NCBI GenBank assembly: GCA_031263785.1
Contig: JAISFC010000024.1
Location: 1 to 41,063, forward strand
Origin: Clostridiales bacterium
GTDB lineage: Bacteria > Bacillota > Clostridia > Monoglobales > WRBX01
DNA: 41,063 nt
Direction of reading: 5' to 3'
Shown: piece by piece, positions 7,823 to 16,270 of the stretch
Position numbering within the stretch: position 1 is the stretch's first letter
Layout of the letters: each line of letters begins with the position of its first letter
Made by a program: the position numbers and the translations under genes
Notes under the pieces: generated by a model
What the model was told of the DNA's origin: nothing
The model's database searches: none
The model's input: only the letters and a program-made list of their open reading frames with translations

Positions 7823-8473
7823 ATGAATTTTAACGACATTTTTAAATCAAATTTTTTACAAAACGTGACCGTCGTGTCGGTCATGGACATGGTGCTTGCG
7901 ATAACGCTTGCGTTTTGCATGGGGATATTCATATTTTTCGTCTACAAAAGGACTTTTAGGGGCGTGATGTACAGCTCGAGCTTCGGAATCACGCTCATAG
8001 CCATCACAATGATTTCCACCCTCGTCATTTTGGCGGTGACGAGCAATGTGGTTTTGTCGCTTGGGATGGTGGGCGCGCTGTCGATAGTGCGGTTCAGGAC
8101 TGCCATCAAAGAACCGCTGGATATCGCGTTTTTGTTCTGGTCGATAGCGGCGGGGATAGTGCTGGCGGCGGGCATGATTCCGCTGGCGATTTTCGGGAGC
8201 GTGATGATTGGGCTGGTTTTGATGATATTTGTCAACAAAAAAACGTACGATAACCCGTACATATTGGTTGTAAATTGCGCGAAAGAGGTGTCCGTTGGTG
8301 AGTATGTGGATAAAAGCGTGTTGAAGTCGAAGACTGTGACAGCGGACAATATCGAGCTGAATTACGAGGTGCGGCTGAAGAACGAAAACACGGATTTTGT
8401 GAATGAATTAAGCGAATTGCCCGACGTGAACAATGTCGTTTTAGTGAGCTATAACGGCGATTATATGGGCTGA
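7823..8473 (+). CDS. DUF4956 membrane protein
   Basis: This is a membrane protein of the DUF4956 family. About four or five transmembrane helices fill residues 20-145, including the characteristic SLGMVGALSIVRFRTAIKEP between two helices, followed by a soluble domain (150-216) that looks like a small alpha/beta fold. The function is unknown. The conserved RFRTAIK loop on the membrane surface and constant linkage with VTC-domain genes suggest they work together, perhaps as a membrane partner or export channel for the VTC product; that is inference. GGAGA precedes the ATG. It lies between the VTC and CotH genes, certainly in one operon. Confidence 0.85.
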   Translation: MNFNDIFKSNFLQNVTVVSVMDMVLAITLAFCMGIFIFFVYKRTFRGVMYSSSFGITLIAITMISTLVILAVTSNVVLSLGMVGALSIVRFRTAIKEPLDIAFLFWSIAAGIVLAAGMIPLAIFGSVMIGLVLMIFVNKKTYDNPYILVVNCAKEVSVGEYVDKSVLKSKTVTADNIELNYEVRLKNENTDFVNELSELPDVNNVVLVSYNGDYMG

Positions 8474-8487
8474 GGCGGGGTGAGAAT

Positions 8488-10182
8488 ATGGCGAAGCACA
8501 GGTACACAAATTTAGTTTGCATAGTTTTGACGATTGCGATGGTGAGCGTCACGTTTTTGTTGATGAAAGGCGGCGTTATGGCGAATTATCTGCCCGCGGA
8601 GTCCGTCGCCGAAAACCTCCCGGAGTACGCGCTGAAGCTGTTTTCCGACGACAAGGTGCACACGATAGACATACAAATTGAGAGGTCTTCGTGGGACGCT
8701 ATGATTGAAAACGCGGCAAATGAGGAGTATTACGCGGCGGACCTTGTGATTGACGGCGAATTTGTGGCGACGACGGGGATTCGCCCTAAAGGGAATTCTT
8801 CGCTTTCCATGATTCAGCGGTCGGATAGCGACAGATACAGCTTTAAGGTGGAGTTTGACCACTATATAAGCGGGCAGACGTTTCTGGGGCTGGATAAGCT
8901 GGCGCTTAATAACATCGCGCAGGACAACACTTACATGAAGGATTACGTTGCGTATAAGATGATGGACGCGTTTGGGGCGTACAGCCCGCTTTGCAGCTTT
9001 GTGAATGTGACGCTGAACGGGGAGGTTTGGGGGCTATATTTGGCGGTGGAAGGGATTGAGGAGGCGTTTGCCGAGCGCGCCGGAATTAACGGCGGCGAGA
9101 TTTATAAGCCGGAAAGTGTGGATATGGGCGGGCGCGACGGTCAGGAGGGGCAGCAAAATGGGTTCCCGCAAGATGGGTTCCCGCAAGGAGGATTTCTGCA
9201 GGGAGAAATGCCGCAGGACGGGTTCACGCGGGGCGAAATGCCGCAAAACAGCTCGCAGCCCGCAAGACAGCGCGACAACGGACAGCGTTGGCAAAACGGC
9301 GAAGACATGCCTAATGAAGATATGCCGAACGCAATTCCGCCGAACGCAGTTCCGCCGAATGCAGGGGAGTGGGGCGGAGGCGCGCAGGACGGTCAGCCTC
9401 AAAATTTCCCGCAAAATGGCGGATTTATGCAGGGCGGTATGCGCGGCGGCAACTCGTCTGTAGCCTTAAAATACATCGACAATGACCCCGAGAGCTACGC
9501 GGAAATTTTCGACAATAGTGTATTCAGTGTGACCAACGCCGATAAAGCCCGCCTTATTAGCAGCCTGAAGAAGCTTTCCGACGGCGATGACCTGCAAAAT
9601 GCGCTGGATATCAATGAAGTTATGGGGTATTTTGTGGTTCACAATTTCGTTCTCAATGGCGACAGCTACACGGGGCAAATGCTTCACAACTATTATTTGG
9701 CGGAAAATAGCGGCAAACTGGCTATGATTGCGTGGGATTATAATCTGGCGTTTTCCGGCATGGGCAGCGGGGATGTGAACTCGTCGATAATTTTGGACCT
9801 GCCTGACCGCCCGATGGTAGCGTGGATTTTTGGGAATGAGCGGTACACGGTGGAATATGAGCGGCTGTTCGGCGAATTTATGGAGTATTTTGATAGCGGC
9901 GAGTTCGGGGAGATGTATGACAACGCGATTGAGCTGATTTCGCCGTTTGTGGAGAGCGACCCGACGGCATTCTGCAGTTTTGCGGAGTTTGAGGCGGGGC
10001 AGGCGGCGTTGAAGCAATTCTGCCTTGCGCGGGCGGAGAGCGTGAAACGGCAGCTTGCGGGGGACGATGCGCCCGTGGATGTGAGCGGGATTGACACCTC
10101 CGCGATGGGCGGAAACATGCGCGGATTTAATCGCGGGAGACGGAGCGCGGACGGCGAGGTTGATTTTGAGGTTGATTTTTGA
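8488..10182 (+). CDS. CotH kinase-fold protein with low-complexity insert
   Basis: This is a CotH-family protein, an atypical kinase fold; Bacillus CotH phosphorylates spore-coat proteins. Residues 8-27 are a signal anchor (IVLTIAMVSVTFLLM). The conserved core is recognisable in SWDAMIENAANEEYYAADL, GIRPKGNSSLS (nucleotide-loop region), FDHYISGQTFLGLDKLALNN, YMKDYVAYKMMDAFG, VWGLYLAVEGIEEAF and, after the insert, IAWDYNLAFSG with the Asp expected at the metal site. Residues about 215-320 are a Gln/Asn/Gly/Met/Pro-rich insert made of imprecise short repeats such as FPQDG and EMPQ. The C terminus is Gly/Arg then acidic (DFEVDF). The start ATG follows GGGGTGAG. Its position after VTC and DUF4956 suggests an extracytoplasmic phosphotransfer role, unproven. 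Confidence 0.85.
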   Translation: MAKHRYTNLVCIVLTIAMVSVTFLLMKGGVMANYLPAESVAENLPEYALKLFSDDKVHTIDIQIERSSWDAMIENAANEEYYAADLVIDGEFVATTGIRPKGNSSLSMIQRSDSDRYSFKVEFDHYISGQTFLGLDKLALNNIAQDNTYMKDYVAYKMMDAFGAYSPLCSFVNVTLNGEVWGLYLAVEGIEEAFAERAGINGGEIYKPESVDMGGRDGQEGQQNGFPQDGFPQGGFLQGEMPQDGFTRGEMPQNSSQPARQRDNGQRWQNGEDMPNEDMPNAIPPNAVPPNAGEWGGGAQDGQPQNFPQNGGFMQGGMRGGNSSVALKYIDNDPESYAEIFDNSVFSVTNADKARLISSLKKLSDGDDLQNALDINEVMGYFVVHNFVLNGDSYTGQMLHNYYLAENSGKLAMIAWDYNLAFSGMGSGDVNSSIILDLPDRPMVAWIFGNERYTVEYERLFGEFMEYFDSGEFGEMYDNAIELISPFVESDPTAFCSFAEFEAGQAALKQFCLARAESVKRQLAGDDAPVDVSGIDTSAMGGNMRGFNRGRRSADGEVDFEVDF

Positions 10183-10200
10183 TGAAGAGTGTGCTATAAT
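10172..10200 (+). promoter_or_regulatory. Promoter of the two-component system
   Basis: TTGATT (10172-10177), 17 bases, then TATAAT (10195-10200). The -10 is perfect and the -35 is 4/6. The -35 lies inside the last codons of the CotH gene, and the predicted start is near 10207, about 50 bases before the response regulator. Confidence 0.65.
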
Positions 10201-10259
10201 TGCAATGTTAGGCGGAGCGGAATTAGCGTGGAAAATCTTAAACGAAGGCTTGGTTCGGG

Positions 10260-10943
10260 ATGAATATTTTGATTATTGAAGACGAGCGTGAGCTTGCCGA
10301 AGCGCTGGCGACGCTGATGAAGCAAAATAAATTTGCGTGCGATACCGTTTTTGACGGCAATGACGGGGTGGATTACGCGCTCACCGATATTTACGACGTG
10401 ATAATTTTGGATGTGATGCTCCCGCGCAAAAACGGATTTGAGGTGCTTAAAGAATTGCGTGTAAATAAGCTGGAAACGCCGATTTTAATGCTCACCGCAA
10501 AGGCGGACGTAGACGACAAAATTATGGGATTGGACTGCGGGGCGGACGATTATTTGACGAAACCGTTCAACAGCAGTGAATTATTGGCGCGGATTAGGGC
10601 GTTGAGCAGGCGTAAGGACGAATATACGGGGATTTTTTTGGAATTTGGCGATTGCAAATTAAATATTGCGACGGGCGAGCTGATTTGTGGGGAGAAGAAA
10701 ATCAGCTTAGGCGCGAAGGAATTCCAAATAATGGAGCTGCTCATGCAAAATTCCTCTAAAATAACATCAAAAGAGCGATTTAATGAGAAAATTTGGGGGT
10801 ACGACAGCGAGGCGGAATACAACACAATCGAGGTGTATATTTCGTTCCTGCGCAAAAAAATTATGGCGATAAACGCGCAGATAATCATAAAAACCACGAG
10901 AGGCATGGGGTACAGGCTGTATGATAAAAAGGCTGAGAATTAA
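10260..10943 (+). CDS. OmpR-family response regulator
   Basis: This is a two-domain DNA-binding response regulator. The receiver domain has the acidic pocket IIEDE (residues 6-9), phosphoacceptor Asp51 in VIILDVMLPRKNGFEVL, the switch Thr in LMLTAKA, and the conserved Lys in DDYLTKPFNSSELLARI. The C-terminal winged helix (about 125-225) has LGAKEFQIMELLM and TIEVYISFLRKKI, ending KTTRGMGYRL. The length of 227 residues is standard. It overlaps the kinase gene by 23 bases. Its location right after the VTC/DUF4956/CotH group, with its own promoter, suggests that the system controls or responds with that group, but no target sites could be identified. Confidence 0.95.
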   Translation: MNILIIEDERELAEALATLMKQNKFACDTVFDGNDGVDYALTDIYDVIILDVMLPRKNGFEVLKELRVNKLETPILMLTAKADVDDKIMGLDCGADDYLTKPFNSSELLARIRALSRRKDEYTGIFLEFGDCKLNIATGELICGEKKISLGAKEFQIMELLMQNSSKITSKERFNEKIWGYDSEAEYNTIEVYISFLRKKIMAINAQIIIKTTRGMGYRLYDKKAEN

Positions 10944-11898
10944 ATTCGTAATAATATCAATGACCGCGATAATATGCGTGTTTTTTGCGATGCTTATCAC
11001 CTTGAACATATTCGTGCAGAGGGAAAATAAGCGGCAAATAGACCATTTTGTGGACATCGTAAGCCGTGAGCAGCAAATTAATCGCTCGCAATTTCCCATA
11101 GGTCCGCCCGCCGAGGATATGCGGCGCGGGATGATGAATCACCTGCTGCAGACGTCGGCGATAGTGGCGGCATTGAGCGGATTAGGCGTGTTTGTGCTGC
11201 TTATTTACTTCTCGAAATGGGCGGTGAGCCCGGTGGAGTCCTCGATGAAGAAACAGCGCGTTTTTATTTCGGACAGCAGTCACGAGCTGAAAACGCCGCT
11301 CGCAATCATCGCAACAAACGTGGATATTTTGGAAAAGAGGTACCCCGAAGCCGACAGAATCGCCCATATAAAGCCGCAAATTGCGCGTATGCAGGAGCTG
11401 ATACATTGCCTTCTGCAAATCGCGCGGGCGGACGAGGGCGAGCAAAAGATAGAAAAGGCGGAATTTAGCCTAAGTCAAGCCATTTTAGAGACGGCGTTGG
11501 AGTTTGAAAGTGTCGCGTACGAGGCGGGGCGGGAATTTTCGTACGAAATTGACAACGCGGTGAATTTCCATGGAAATGAAGGACAAATCCGCCAATTGTG
11601 CGGGATTTTGATTGATAACGCCGTGAGGCATTCGCGCGACGGCGAGCAAGTGAAAGTGAGCTTGAAAAATAAGATTTTAACCATATACAACACAGGTGAA
11701 GGCATCGGTATTGATGATAAAACGCGCATTTTTGACAGATTTTACAGAGCAGATAAAGCCCGCGGGCATAACAATCTAAGCGGCGGATTCGGGCTGGGGC
11801 TGTCGATTGCCCAATCCATAGCCGCCGCTCACCAAACAAAAATCAAGGTCGACGGCAAAAAAGGCGAATACGCGAAGTTTAGCGTGAAGCTAGGATAA
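10921..11898 (+). CDS. Sensor histidine kinase
   Basis: This is a membrane histidine kinase with two transmembrane helices (about 8-31 and 77-97) enclosing only about 45 extracellular residues, so it probably senses membrane state or a partner protein, not a bulky ligand. The dimerisation/phosphoacceptor motif SDSSHELKTPLAII has His121. The ATPase domain shows the N box (LCGILIDNAVRHS), G1 (YNTGEGIG), F box (IFDRFYRADKA) and G2 (GGFGLGLSIAQSI). There is no HAMP or PAS domain of normal length. The start ATG lies within the regulator gene. The 3' end overlaps adhE tail to tail by nine bases. Confidence 0.94.
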   Translation: MIKRLRIKFVIISMTAIICVFFAMLITLNIFVQRENKRQIDHFVDIVSREQQINRSQFPIGPPAEDMRRGMMNHLLQTSAIVAALSGLGVFVLLIYFSKWAVSPVESSMKKQRVFISDSSHELKTPLAIIATNVDILEKRYPEADRIAHIKPQIARMQELIHCLLQIARADEGEQKIEKAEFSLSQAILETALEFESVAYEAGREFSYEIDNAVNFHGNEGQIRQLCGILIDNAVRHSRDGEQVKVSLKNKILTIYNTGEGIGIDDKTRIFDRFYRADKARGHNNLSGGFGLGLSIAQSIAAAHQTKIKVDGKKGEYAKFSVKLG

Positions 11899-14604
11899 AT
11901 GTATTTCGTTTTGCGTTTGATTTGATTGCGTTTCGTTTGATTGTGTTTGATTTATTTGTGTTTCACTCGTCTGAGTTTCAGTTGACGCGTCTGTCAATGC
12001 TCCGCCGGAAAGCTGACCATAATACGCGTTTTTATAAATCGTCGCCAAATCCTCGACCAGCGGATAGCGCGGGTTCGACGTAGTGCATTGGTCCTCAAAA
12101 GCCCGCTCGGAAAGCGTATTCAGCTTGGATAGGAACTCATTTTCGTCAATCCCGCAGTCCCGCAAATTAGACGGCACGCCCAAAGACGTCGTCAAATTGC
12201 GAATTGCGTTGATTAAATTGCGGATTTTCTCGTCGCGAGTTGCTCCGCCCAGCTCCAAACGGTCGGCAATTTTCGCGTAACGCTCATCCGCGACAAACTC
12301 GACATACTTCGGGAAAATCGGGAATTTTTCGGGCTTTTGGGCGTTATATTCAATCACATACGGCAGCAAAATCGCGTTCGCCCGCCCGTGCGCTATATGG
12401 TATTCCCCGCCCAATTTATGCGCCAAAGAGTGGTTTATGCCCAGAAACGCGTTGGTGAAAGCCATGCCCGCTATACATGAGGCGTTGTGCATTTTTTCGC
12501 GGGCTTCCTTGTCGTTTTCGTCCGCGAAGCTGCGGGGCAAATACTCAAAAACCAGCTCAATCGCCTTCATTGCCAGCGCGTCCGTGTAGTCGGAGGCAAG
12601 CACCGAAACGTATGCCTCCAGCGCGTGGGTCAGCACGTCCAGCCCGGTGTCGGCGGCGATGGTTTTCGGCATAGTTGCGGCGAATTGAGGGTCTATAATC
12701 GCGACGTCGGGCGTCAATTCGTAGTCCGCCAGAGGGTATTTGACGTTGCCGTTTTGCTTGTCCGTGATTACCGAGAAGGACGTCACCTCCGAGCCGGTCC
12801 CCGAAGTTGTCGGAACCGCCACAAATTGCGATTTTTTCCCCAGATTCGGGAAGTGGAACGCGCGCTTTCTGATATCCAAAAATTTCAGGCGAAGCCCCTC
12901 GAAATCCGTGTTGGGATGCTCGTAGAAAAGCCACATCCCCTTAGCTGCGTCAATCGGCGAACCGCCGCCTATAGCGATGATTACGTCGGGCTGAAAGGCG
13001 TTCATGGCGTCCACGCCGCGCTGTATCGTCTCCACGGACGGGTCCGGCTCGACGTCCGAAAAAATCTCACTATGCACGTAATCCTCGCGTTTGCGCAGGT
13101 AGTACAGCGCCTTATCGACGTACCCCAGCTTGACCATGACCGGGTCTGTAACTATAAAAGCACGGGTAATATTCGGCATTTTTTCCAGATACTGAATCGC
13201 TCCGTTCTCAAAATATATCCGCGGCGGAATCTTAAACCATTGCATATTTACTCTCCTTTTTGCTATGCGCTTTTTGTTTATGAGGTTCACGCTCGAGACG
13301 TTGGACGTAGTGGAATTGCGCCCGAAAGAGCCGCAACCAAGCGTCAAAGACGGGGTGTTCGTGTTGTAAATGTCGCCTATCGCGCCGTGGGATGACGGGC
13401 TGTTGATGATAATCCGCCCGACCTTCATCTCCTTGCCGTACCGGACGCACAAATCGTCGTCGTTGCTGTGTATCACGGCGGAATGCCCCAGCCCGCCCAA
13501 CTTCAGCATACGGTCGGCAAAATCAAAGCCCTCCCGCTCGCCGCTCACCACGAAGTACGCCAGCACCGGCATGAGCGTCTCGATAGACAGCGGATAATTG
13601 GTGGACGGCTCCGGCAAACGCGCGATTAATATCTTAGTTTTGGGCGGCACGCTAAGCCCCGCGCGCTCCGCAATCCAGCACGCGGACTGCCCCACGCATT
13701 CGCCCGTCACGGATAGCCTTTCGCGGTTTATCACGTAGTCGGTTAGCTTCGCGGTCTCGTATTCATTGAGGAAATAGCAGTTATTCTCGCTCATGCACCG
13801 CTCGAACTCCGCCGCAATCTCCCTGTCGACAATAACGCCCTGCTCGGACGCGCAAATCATGCCGTTATCAAAGGTTTTGGAAATCATCAAGTCCGTGCAC
13901 GCGCGCCGCACGTCGACATGCTTATTTATATAGCAAGGCACGTTGCCGGGACCGACGCCCAACGCGGGTTTTCCGCAGCTATAAGCCGATTTTACCATGC
14001 CCGCGCCGCCCGTTGCGAGAATCAGCGAGATGCCGTTGTGGTTCATGAGCGCGTTCGTCGCCTCGATGGACGGGCGCTCAATCCACTGAATGCAAAATTC
14101 GGGAGCGCCTGCCTCAATTGCCGCTTCACGAACGGTTTTTGCCGCCTCGACGGAGCACTGCTGCGCGCCCGGATGGAAAGCGAATATGATGGGATTACGC
14201 GTTTTAGCGCAAATAAGGGACTTGAAAAGAGTGGTTGACGTCGGGTTGGTGACAGGCGTCACACCCGCAACAATGCCCACCGGCTCGGCAATTTCGATGT
14301 ATCCCTCCGCCTCGTTGACGTCCACCGCCCCGACGGTTTTCTCGCGCTTGATATCGTGCCAGATATATTCGGTTGCAAATATGTTTTTGATGACCTTATC
14401 TTCCATGATTCCGCGCTTAGTCTCGGTCACGGCGAGCTTCGCGAGGTACATGTGCTTATCCAGCCCGGCGAGCGTCATTTCGTGGACTACCTTGTCAACC
14501 TGTTCCTGCGACATGTCCATGTATTGCGCGAGCGCGGCTTCGGCGTTTTGCACCAGCCGGTCTATATGCGCGTTTACGTTGACCTCGCCATTTGATTCAC
14601 TCAT
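11890..14604 (-). CDS. adhE: Bifunctional acetaldehyde/alcohol dehydrogenase
   Basis: AdhE reduces acetyl-CoA to acetaldehyde and then ethanol, regenerating NAD+ in fermentation, and forms spirosome filaments in the cytoplasm. The N-terminal aldehyde dehydrogenase half holds the catalytic Cys in FDNGMICASEQG (about residue 251) and the ATGGAGMVKSAY segment. The C-terminal iron alcohol dehydrogenase half starts near NMQWFKIPPRIYFE and has GGGSPIDAAKGMW, and iron ligands in HSLAHKLGGEYHIAHG. The second ATG (14602-14604) is seven bases after GGAGA and is preferred over the first. The product has about 904 residues. The last 30 or so are an odd Thr/Gln/Ser/Asn repeat tail (ETQTSETQ..NQTQ) not seen in standard AdhE. 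No clear promoter was found. Confidence 0.95.
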   Translation of the reverse strand: MSESNGEVNVNAHIDRLVQNAEAALAQYMDMSQEQVDKVVHEMTLAGLDKHMYLAKLAVTETKRGIMEDKVIKNIFATEYIWHDIKREKTVGAVDVNEAEGYIEIAEPVGIVAGVTPVTNPTSTTLFKSLICAKTRNPIIFAFHPGAQQCSVEAAKTVREAAIEAGAPEFCIQWIERPSIEATNALMNHNGISLILATGGAGMVKSAYSCGKPALGVGPGNVPCYINKHVDVRRACTDLMISKTFDNGMICASEQGVIVDREIAAEFERCMSENNCYFLNEYETAKLTDYVINRERLSVTGECVGQSACWIAERAGLSVPPKTKILIARLPEPSTNYPLSIETLMPVLAYFVVSGEREGFDFADRMLKLGGLGHSAVIHSNDDDLCVRYGKEMKVGRIIINSPSSHGAIGDIYNTNTPSLTLGCGSFGRNSTTSNVSSVNLINKKRIAKRRVNMQWFKIPPRIYFENGAIQYLEKMPNITRAFIVTDPVMVKLGYVDKALYYLRKREDYVHSEIFSDVEPDPSVETIQRGVDAMNAFQPDVIIAIGGGSPIDAAKGMWLFYEHPNTDFEGLRLKFLDIRKRAFHFPNLGKKSQFVAVPTTSGTGSEVTSFSVITDKQNGNVKYPLADYELTPDVAIIDPQFAATMPKTIAADTGLDVLTHALEAYVSVLASDYTDALAMKAIELVFEYLPRSFADENDKEAREKMHNASCIAGMAFTNAFLGINHSLAHKLGGEYHIAHGRANAILLPYVIEYNAQKPEKFPIFPKYVEFVADERYAKIADRLELGGATRDEKIRNLINAIRNLTTSLGVPSNLRDCGIDENEFLSKLNTLSERAFEDQCTTSNPRYPLVEDLATIYKNAYYGQLSGGALTDASTETQTSETQINQTQSNETQSNQTQNEIHLS

Positions 14605-14757
14605 ACTCATTCTCCTTTTTCTACTATTTCTTTTTTATAAATATTTTTTCAACAAGTTTTCATAAAAAATCCTGTTTATAATCATATACCCTCTGCATAA
14701 AACAGCTTGGATTTCATAGTTTCTAGAGGCAATAATGCAAGCATATGCGTCCAACTG

Positions 14758-14784
14758 AATTGTCGTTTCAGCAAAACGACAATT
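14758..14784. promoter_or_regulatory. 11-bp perfect hairpin in the adhE upstream region
   Basis: The 399-base gap 14605-15003 between adhE and the ATP-grasp gene contains one strong feature, AATTGTCGTTT-cagca-AAACGACAATT. No U-tract follows on either strand, so it is not an ordinary terminator and could be an operator or an mRNA element in the long adhE leader. A weak promoter candidate for adhE lies further out (TTGAAT, 16 bases, TACTAT on the minus strand, about 14824-14851). The 9-mer AATGCAAGC occurs twice (near 14734 and 14870). Nothing else recognisable is in the gap, which is AT-rich. Confidence 0.4.
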
Positions 14785-15003
14785 TGCCCATCATTGAATA
14801 ATTTTTGCTGCGTCTTCTCTAAATAGTATTTGTAATACACCTCAATTCAATAAAATTATTTTAACAGAATGCAAGCGCCGAATAAATATATGACACGATC
14901 GACGCATGAACGCTCAAAAGTCCACTTATAGATGTTTTTAACAGTTAGTCGGTATGCTTAATTACTCTTGAACTAACCAAATTTTAAAAAATATTACTGC
15001 ACT

Positions 15004-16086
15004 TTATGTCTTTTTATTCTGATTTGACCTTGTAAATATACTGAAAAAATTATTTCTATGTGATTTTTTGCTAATGACATTTTCTAAAAGTTCAATTTCG
15101 TTGGGGAGCTTTATTTTCTTAAATTCATCTATGTCGTATTTTCTTATTGGATTTATTAACTTCCCATTATCGTCAACGATTAAGCCATTGCTTCTATAAA
15201 CGCCGGCGCTTTCTATTGGGTTAAACTCACATATATCAAAGAATGTTTCTCCATTTTTATCATATTCAAAAAAATCGCATACATAGTTTTTGGGGAAACT
15301 TTCAACTTGCCCAAATCTAGCAATTTCTTCCTCGATTTTTATCGTTATATCGGATTCGATTGGAATTATGTAATCGGAGAAACGAGAAATTGATAAAATT
15401 TCGCCGGAAACAACAAATACACGCCATTCTCTTCTGACGGGAAAATCTTGTTCTTCTCGCACTTCACTATTAACATTAACAAAATTCGATATTAACCAAT
15501 CTTCGTTATTATTGCCGTGGCGAAATGAAACACCCGGAAAGCCTTCTACTTGATATTTTTTTATTGGTATAACCATATTCGGTCCGGAGCCTTGCATATT
15601 TTCAATAGAACAAGTTGTCTTGCCTGCAAAATTTTTCACAAGACTTTTCAAGAAAAATGGGTTGTCGAATTCTTGCATATGTTTTTCCATATTTTCTAGA
15701 ACGTCAATATGGTTTGTTTTCGCAATTCGGCGGTGTTGAGGCTGAATGTAGTCAAACCAACGCCGCACTTTTAACGTTTCGTCTAAACTGCCGATGATTT
15801 TACCACCGTGCTTTTCAATCGCTTCAAACATTTCTTCGGTATCGCCGACAGACGTCCTGCAAAATATCGTTTTCCCGGCTATATCAACTTTCTTTCCTTT
15901 GCTATTGATAAATTTTCCCTTTCTCAAATCAAATAACACAAGCTTCCCTAAACTTTCTGCCAACAAAAGATCTTCTTGCATACAAAACATATTAAAAGCT
16001 GTGTTTTTATCATACTTTGAAAAATCAAAGTAATCGTCTTTGCTACCTGTATAACTTAAAAAACAATAAAAATCAGGAATGATCAT
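15004..16086 (-). CDS. ATP-grasp protein, R2K-like
   Basis: The C-terminal two thirds look like an ATP-grasp ligase domain of the R2K type: VRREWRVFVVSGEILSISRFSDY supplies the paired basic residues and beta strands, and YVCDFFEYDKNGETFFDICEFNPIESAGVYRSN supplies the metal-binding Asp/Glu/Asn set (DICEFNP). Such enzymes join a carboxylate to an amine or thiol using ATP; R2K members are frequent in phages and mobile DNA, with unknown substrates. Residues 1-110 are a distinct N-terminal region. The 360-residue protein starts at an ATG seven bases after GGGAGA. Its base composition is clearly more AT-rich than its neighbours, suggesting transfer. It is a single-gene unit with its own promoter. 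No partner gene (precursor peptide, phage gene) is beside it. Confidence 0.65.
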   Translation of the reverse strand: MIIPDFYCFLSYTGSKDDYFDFSKYDKNTAFNMFCMQEDLLLAESLGKLVLFDLRKGKFINSKGKKVDIAGKTIFCRTSVGDTEEMFEAIEKHGGKIIGSLDETLKVRRWFDYIQPQHRRIAKTNHIDVLENMEKHMQEFDNPFFLKSLVKNFAGKTTCSIENMQGSGPNMVIPIKKYQVEGFPGVSFRHGNNNEDWLISNFVNVNSEVREEQDFPVRREWRVFVVSGEILSISRFSDYIIPIESDITIKIEEEIARFGQVESFPKNYVCDFFEYDKNGETFFDICEFNPIESAGVYRSNGLIVDDNGKLINPIRKYDIDEFKKIKLPNEIELLENVISKKSHRNNFFSIFTRSNQNKKT

Positions 16087-16133
16087 ATATCATTCTCCCT
16101 TTTCAAAATGTTCGCGTATCTTCCTATGCATTT

Positions 16134-16162
16134 ATTGTACCCCATTTATCGGATACTGTCAA
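16134..16162 (-). promoter_or_regulatory. Promoter of the ATP-grasp gene
   Basis: On the minus strand: TTGACA (16157-16162), 17 bases, TACAAT (16134-16139). The predicted start is about 40 bases before the ATG. Confidence 0.8.
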
Positions 16163-16205
16163 GAAATTTTTACCGGCGGCATGAGTGCGCGGTTTAAATT
16201 TTTAA

Positions 16206-16234
16206 TTGACAAGCGTGCGGAAATGATATAAAAT
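16206..16234 (+). promoter_or_regulatory. Promoter of the polysaccharide/SLH group
   Basis: TTGACA (16206-16211), 17 bases, TAAAAT (16229-16234), facing the O-antigen ligase/GT fusion. It is back to back with the ATP-grasp promoter, 43 bases apart. Confidence 0.8.
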
Positions 16235-16270
16235 GAAGGAAAGAGTGAAAACGGGAAGAGGTGAAGGCTT

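Noticed and set aside
9150-9380. Short repeated DNA words in the CotH-like gene that could suggest a CRISPR array
   Set aside because: The repeats are in frame, imprecise, have no constant spacers and encode a low-complexity protein insert.
10091-10279. ORF 10091-10279 (+), 62 residues between CotH and the response regulator
   Set aside because: It overlaps the CotH end, the promoter and the regulator start, and has no ribosome site.
12487-13395. ORF 12487-13395 (+), 302 residues
   Set aside because: It lies antisense inside adhE, is rich in Arg/His/Val as expected from a reversed GC-rich gene, and has no family signature.
14620-14660. Possible Rex (redox regulator) operator before adhE, from TTGTTGAAAAAATATTTA
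   Set aside because: Only one half resembles TTGTTAANNNNTTAACAA; the second half does not match.
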